Shown: one piece after another, positions 23,299 through 26,319 of the stretch | Numbering within the stretch: position 1 is the first letter of the stretch | Layout: every line of letters begins with the position of its first letter | NCBI GenBank assembly: GCA_041946685.1 | Contig: JBHGAV010000056.1 | Coordinates: 1 to 26,319, forward strand | Length of the DNA: 26,319 bases | Direction: 5' to 3' | DNA from: JBHGAV01 sp041946685 | GTDB taxonomy: Bacteria > Acidobacteriota > Terriglobia > Bryobacterales > Bryobacteraceae | Notes under the pieces: generated by a model | The model's input: the letters and a program-made list of their open reading frames with translations, nothing else | What the model was told of the DNA's origin: nothing | The model's database searches: none | Position numbers and translations under genes: made by a program

Positions 23299-24990
23299 TC
23301 AGGGAAACTCCAGCACGGCCACTTCCCCGACCGTACCAAGCTTGGCGTCGGGCTTTGCGAAGTACTCGACCACCACGCGGCGCGCCGGCTTCTGCGGCCC
23401 GCATGTCAGGCTCTGCTCCCCCCCGGCGATGAAAATCTGCCCCGGGTCGCGGACTATAAGGCGCGTAACCCTGCGATCGGGCGCCTCGATCACCAACCGG
23501 GCCTGCTTGCCGAGACAGTCCACTTGCCGCAACACACCCTGGACCTTTGCGTCCGGGCGAGGGCCGTCCCACCAGGGTTCGACTTTGCCGGAGGCCGGAG
23601 GGATCGCCGGATTCTCCCGATTGGCCTTGTCCAAGGCGGCCTGTATGGAGGCGAACGACTTCTGCTTCAGAGCCTCCAGGGCGCGCCTCTCGTCTTCGGC
23701 CTTGCGTTCCCTTTGCTCCTGCTCCTGTTCCCGGCGGCGGACTTCGGCCTGCTGGCGAGTCTCTCTCAGGCGCCGGCGTTCTTCAGTGGAGGGCGCAGCC
23801 AGTTCCGCGGAAGCCCAGCTCCTGGCCGCTGCGACAAACTCGCCGGCCGCCTCCTGCGCCTCTGCCAGGGCGCGCCAATACTCGCTGTTGCGGGGCTCCA
23901 GTCTGGCGGCGGCGGCAAGAAGTTGAACGCGCAGGGCGGCGTCCGACTCCCGCCCGGCCATTTCGAAATGCGGCTCGGCCCAGCGGGGATTCAGCTTGGC
24001 CGACTTCTCAAGGGCCGCGACCGCCTTGTCGCGGTCCGGCTCCAGACGCGCATACTCCAGATATGCCCGGGCGTTCGTGCTGCCGGCCTCGATGGCGCGG
24101 CTGAGCAAATCCTTGGCCTCCTGCGGCCGCTTCTCGATCAGCATCGCAAGGCCCAGTCCCTCAAGCGCTTCGGGTGAAGAGGGGGTGCCCCTGAGGATCG
24201 ACTGGTATGCCGCGCGCGCCTCCGCCGTGCGCGAGGGATCTGTCAGGAGCAGATCCGCAGCGATGACTGCGGCGCGGCCCGGGTCCACGGGTTTCGCCGC
24301 GAAGTCCTTGTCCGGGTTGATGGGGCGGCGGCGGAGCGGGATCGTCGGGAAATCGCCCGCCCGAAGGTAAGCTTCGGCCTCCTTGTCTATCTCCGCCGGA
24401 GTCTTGCCGAGAGCGTTGCGGTAAGCGGGTTCAGCCTCCACGCCGCGTTCCAGGTTGTAGACCAGCGTGCGCAGCTTCCCGTAGTACTCTTCCTTGGTCG
24501 ACAGGAGGTGCAGCCTGGCCCAGTCGAGGGTGCGCTGAGGCGTGGGCGGAGGGACTCCAAGTATGAGTTCCGGGCCTCGGAACTCAAGAGTGGAGAGCAG
24601 GGTGACCAAACCGTTCTCCATTTCGGCGGGCAAACGTCCCTGTCCGGATTCGATCAGGATGCGAGCACAAGACTCAAACAGGGAACTCGGCGGAGGGCCC
24701 TTGGCTGCCACGGCGCCTGTGAACGCGTCTCTTGCGAGAACCAGGGACGCACCCGCGTGCTTCCGCGAACCGACCACGACGATCCGGATGGGCCACGCGG
24801 GCGCGAGGTCCTTCTTGCCGAGCACCTGCTCCACGGCGCCGCGAAGCTGCTCGAACTCGTTCAACCGGGCGCGCGCGGGGCGTTCACCCGCGGCAGTGAC
24901 GACTTCGAAGGGACCGTAGCGCAGGTCCACCCAGCGGTCGGCGGCGGACAGGCTAAGCGTGATGGCCAGCAGCAGAGGCAGGCGACGCAT
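23299..24990 (-). CDS. secreted TPR protein with a charged coiled-coil segment
   Basis: A 563-residue protein starting MRRLPLLLAITLSLSAADRW, a signal peptide. Residues about 20-230 are a domain I do not recognise, with DUF1570-like features. Residues about 240-400 show TPR-like helical pairs (AYQSILRGTPSSPEALEGLG, AKDLLSRAIEAGSTNARAYL, AVAALEKSAKLNPRWAEPHF). A strongly charged Glu/Arg stretch (about residues 405-450) is a likely coiled coil, and the C-terminal 90 residues are strand-rich with VQGVLRQVDCLGKQARLVIE. It is probably periplasmic scaffold or assembly. It heads the run with the MFS and glycosyltransferase genes. The -10 at 25002-25007 lies only about 11 bases before the ATG. Confidence 0.83.
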   Translation of the reverse strand: MRRLPLLLAITLSLSAADRWVDLRYGPFEVVTAAGERPARARLNEFEQLRGAVEQVLGKKDLAPAWPIRIVVVGSRKHAGASLVLARDAFTGAVAAKGPPPSSLFESCARILIESGQGRLPAEMENGLVTLLSTLEFRGPELILGVPPPTPQRTLDWARLHLLSTKEEYYGKLRTLVYNLERGVEAEPAYRNALGKTPAEIDKEAEAYLRAGDFPTIPLRRRPINPDKDFAAKPVDPGRAAVIAADLLLTDPSRTAEARAAYQSILRGTPSSPEALEGLGLAMLIEKRPQEAKDLLSRAIEAGSTNARAYLEYARLEPDRDKAVAALEKSAKLNPRWAEPHFEMAGRESDAALRVQLLAAAARLEPRNSEYWRALAEAQEAAGEFVAAARSWASAELAAPSTEERRRLRETRQQAEVRRREQEQEQRERKAEDERRALEALKQKSFASIQAALDKANRENPAIPPASGKVEPWWDGPRPDAKVQGVLRQVDCLGKQARLVIEAPDRRVTRLIVRDPGQIFIAGGEQSLTCGPQKPARRVVVEYFAKPDAKLGTVGEVAVLEFP

Positions 24991-25001
24991 CTCTGCTACG
25001 T

Positions 25002-25007
25002 ATCATA
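25002..25007 (-). promoter_or_regulatory. -10 element close to the TPR gene start
   Basis: The minus strand reads TATGAT, five of six bases of the consensus, ending 11 bases before the ATG at 24990. The expected transcript would begin about five bases before the start codon, too short a leader for an SD. No -35 match is seen. Confidence 0.4.
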
Positions 25008-25056
25008 GGGCATGTCCATGACGCCCGGAGCGTTTCCCGCTCGTGGAAGGGACCGC

Positions 25057-26049
25057 TCACTCCTCCACTTTCGGCCGGTCGCTCTCCTCGCAGACCGATT
25101 TCAGGCCGATGCGGTGCAGCGCCCCTTGCTTCCGGCAGTACGCCACTTCACCCACGATCCGCGTGCCCTCAATATCAAGACGGAGGCGGCTGTGCATCGG
25201 CACCGGGGCCGCCAGCCGTACTCCAAGCCCGGAATCTGAGACGTCAACAACGACGCCTCCGATGGACACTTCCTTCTCGTCGATCGTGACTACCCTGACC
25301 TCGCGGTTGACAACCTGCCGTGATCCTCTGCGTCCGTCGAGAGTCCGCAAAGAGCTGACCAGGTTGTCGATCAGTTTCCCTCGATGTGCCGCATCGGCGG
25401 TCAACTGCTCGATGGTAGCGGAATGCTCGTCCAACCTCGCGTTCAGTGACTCCTGGGTGTCGACCACCCTCTCGCAGAGGTCGCTCGTTCCACGCGCGGC
25501 CTCCCCGTAAGACTGCAGGCTCTTGTCGAGTCCCTCCACCGTTTGGGTCAGGGCCGTGATCCGGGTCTCCATGGTCGCCAGCAGGTTGGACAGCTCCTGT
25601 GTCCTTTCCTCCATGGCTCGCCGGGCATCGGTCAGCGTCACAACACTGTCTTGAGCGGCACGCAATTCGGACTCCAATTGGGACAGCCGCTCGTCCCGCA
25701 CGGCCAGCATGGAGCGAGTCTCGGATTCATACTGGGCGGCGGACTTCACTTCTGCCCGCACTTCAGACAGTTGCCGCCCAAACTCACGCACCTCGCCTGA
25801 AAGCTGGTCAAAGGTGGCCTTCGTCGCCGATCGGTCGCTGTCGGCCCGGTCGAAAACCGCACGCTCCACATGGGCCAGCGCCCCTTGAAGAGCGTCTGCT
25901 ATGCGCTTGGTGGCGTCCCCGAGGTCCAGCCCGTCTGAGTGGTGCTGCGAGCTGAAGCCTCCATTGACAGGCCCCGGCGTAGCCAGGGCGGCTCCATCGC
26001 ACAGGGGATCTGAACTCCAGCCGGTTTCTGATTCGCGGATCTCATCCAT
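25057..26049 (-). CDS. soluble coiled-coil protein with C-terminal PilZ domain
   Basis: A 330-residue protein without signal peptide or membrane helix. After a flexible N-terminus, residues about 45-230 are heptad-rich helix (ESELRAAQDSVVTLTDARRA, LATMETRITALTQTVEGLDK, LDEHSATIEQLTADAAHRGK). The C-terminal part, from about residue 240, is a PilZ domain: RRGSR (240-244) is the RxxxR motif and DVSDSG (269-274) the DxSxxG motif, both needed for cyclic-di-GMP binding. It should therefore respond to c-di-GMP, probably by changing the coiled coil. The SD GAGGGA (minus strand, 26059-26054) supports ATG 26049; the frame reaches further upstream without one. Its target is not visible; it lies 66 bases before the TPR gene. 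Confidence 0.88.
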   Translation of the reverse strand: MDEIRESETGWSSDPLCDGAALATPGPVNGGFSSQHHSDGLDLGDATKRIADALQGALAHVERAVFDRADSDRSATKATFDQLSGEVREFGRQLSEVRAEVKSAAQYESETRSMLAVRDERLSQLESELRAAQDSVVTLTDARRAMEERTQELSNLLATMETRITALTQTVEGLDKSLQSYGEAARGTSDLCERVVDTQESLNARLDEHSATIEQLTADAAHRGKLIDNLVSSLRTLDGRRGSRQVVNREVRVVTIDEKEVSIGGVVVDVSDSGLGVRLAAPVPMHSRLRLDIEGTRIVGEVAYCRKQGALHRIGLKSVCEESDRPKVEE

Positions 26050-26053
26050 ATCG

Positions 26054-26059
26054 TCCCTC
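26054..26059 (-). promoter_or_regulatory. Shine-Dalgarno site selecting ATG 26049
   Basis: GAGGGA on the minus strand lies four bases before ATG 26049. The longer frame that begins 32 codons earlier has no such site. Confidence 0.6.
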
Positions 26060-26200
26060 ACACGTCGGGCGACGCCTTCCGCCCTTCTTGGCAGAGTACT
26101 ACCGCGCGAGACAACTGGCCAGATCCCAAAAGGATAGTGCTGCAATGCTAACGTAAGTACACTGGCAGGCTTAGGGGGCGGTGGTTTCCGGAGCGGTTCG

Positions 26201-26209
26201 TGCTACACT
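26201..26209 (+). promoter_or_regulatory. extended -10 of the tRNA-Leu gene
   Basis: TGCTACACT is an extended -10 (TG-n-TACACT), about 35 bases before the mature tRNA 5' end. It lacks a good -35. A second TACACT at 26158-26163 is farther away. Confidence 0.45.
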
Positions 26210-26243
26210 CACTACGGCACAAGAAGACTTCTGTTGACAACCT

Positions 26244-26319
26244 GCCCGGGTGGCGAAACTGGCAGACGCAAAGGACTTAAAATCCTTTTCGCGGCAACGC
26301 GAGTGTGGGTTCAAGTCCC
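26244..26319 (+). tRNA. tRNA-Leu (anticodon TAA), 3' end cut by the window
   Basis: The 5' acceptor strand GCCCGGG begins at 26244. A D arm with GGCAGACGC follows, then an anticodon stem AAGGA/TCCTT with loop CTTAAAA, giving anticodon TAA. A long variable arm with CGCG/CGCG pairing, typical of tRNA-Leu, precedes the T arm, which is cut at its second strand. The matching 3' acceptor strand lies beyond the window. Confidence 0.93.

Noticed and set aside
26234..26239. TTGACA before tRNA-Leu as a -35 box
   Set aside because: It lies only five bases before the mature tRNA, so it cannot be the -35 element of this gene.
1..26319. The window as a genomic island between two tRNA genes
   Set aside because: No integrase, transposase, phage gene or repeated tRNA 3' end was found, and the genes look like uniform, densely packed chromosomal genes.

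Overview
The window is a 26.3 kb piece of a GC-rich bacterial chromosome with dense, ordinary chromosomal coding. It opens inside a tRNA-Arg(ACG) gene and closes inside a tRNA-Leu(TAA) gene. I find no rRNA, CRISPR array, insertion sequence, integrase or duplicated tRNA end. The gene mix points to Acidobacteriota, most likely a Solibacter/Bryobacter-like lineage: a Tat-exported gluconate-dehydrogenase-like flavoenzyme set with a multihaem cytochrome, a Tat-signal sugar isomerase in an ECF sigma operon, GT-C membrane proteins, secreted TPR proteins and a YdcH/DUF465 protein. That assignment is inference; no marker gene here proves it.

Layout. Plus strand, 161-8833: an exported GH51 arabinofuranosidase, a GT-C-like membrane protein, a YdcZ-type small transporter, then a three-gene redox operon (Gluconate_2-dh3 subunit, GMC flavoprotein, nine-haem cytochrome c), and a Tat-signal protein resembling an aldo/keto-reductase barrel. 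Minus strand, 10667-8851: an exported HELAH zinc-peptidase-like protein followed by a TlpA-like thioredoxin-fold protein. A small stand-alone Smr protein (10704-10982, plus strand) diverges from the peptidase.

Minus strand, 18347-10979: eight tightly packed genes, mostly overlapping by 1-11 bases: ECF sigma factor, zinc-binding anti-sigma factor, secreted protein of unknown function, exported sugar isomerase/epimerase, zinc-ribbon membrane protein, endonuclease III, lipoprotein, and a GT-C membrane protein with a C-terminal discoidin-like domain. Only one gap (53 bases, 15086-15138) interrupts the run, so it may be one sigma-controlled unit or two.

A PLP aminotransferase (18525-19688, plus strand) diverges from the sigma factor and converges with a small DUF465 gene. 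Minus strand, 26049-20045: a PilZ coiled-coil protein, then an operon of a secreted TPR protein, an MFS transporter, and a glycosyltransferase fused to a RimI-like N-acetyltransferase.

The most unusual points are the nine-haem cytochrome paired with the gluconate-dehydrogenase-type subunits, the glycosyltransferase-GNAT fusion, the discoidin-like tail on a GT-C protein, and endonuclease III translationally coupled to cell-envelope genes behind an ECF sigma factor. The longest stretches without a gene are under 200 bases (26050-26243, 18348-18524, 19927-20044). I saw no convincing intrinsic terminator.
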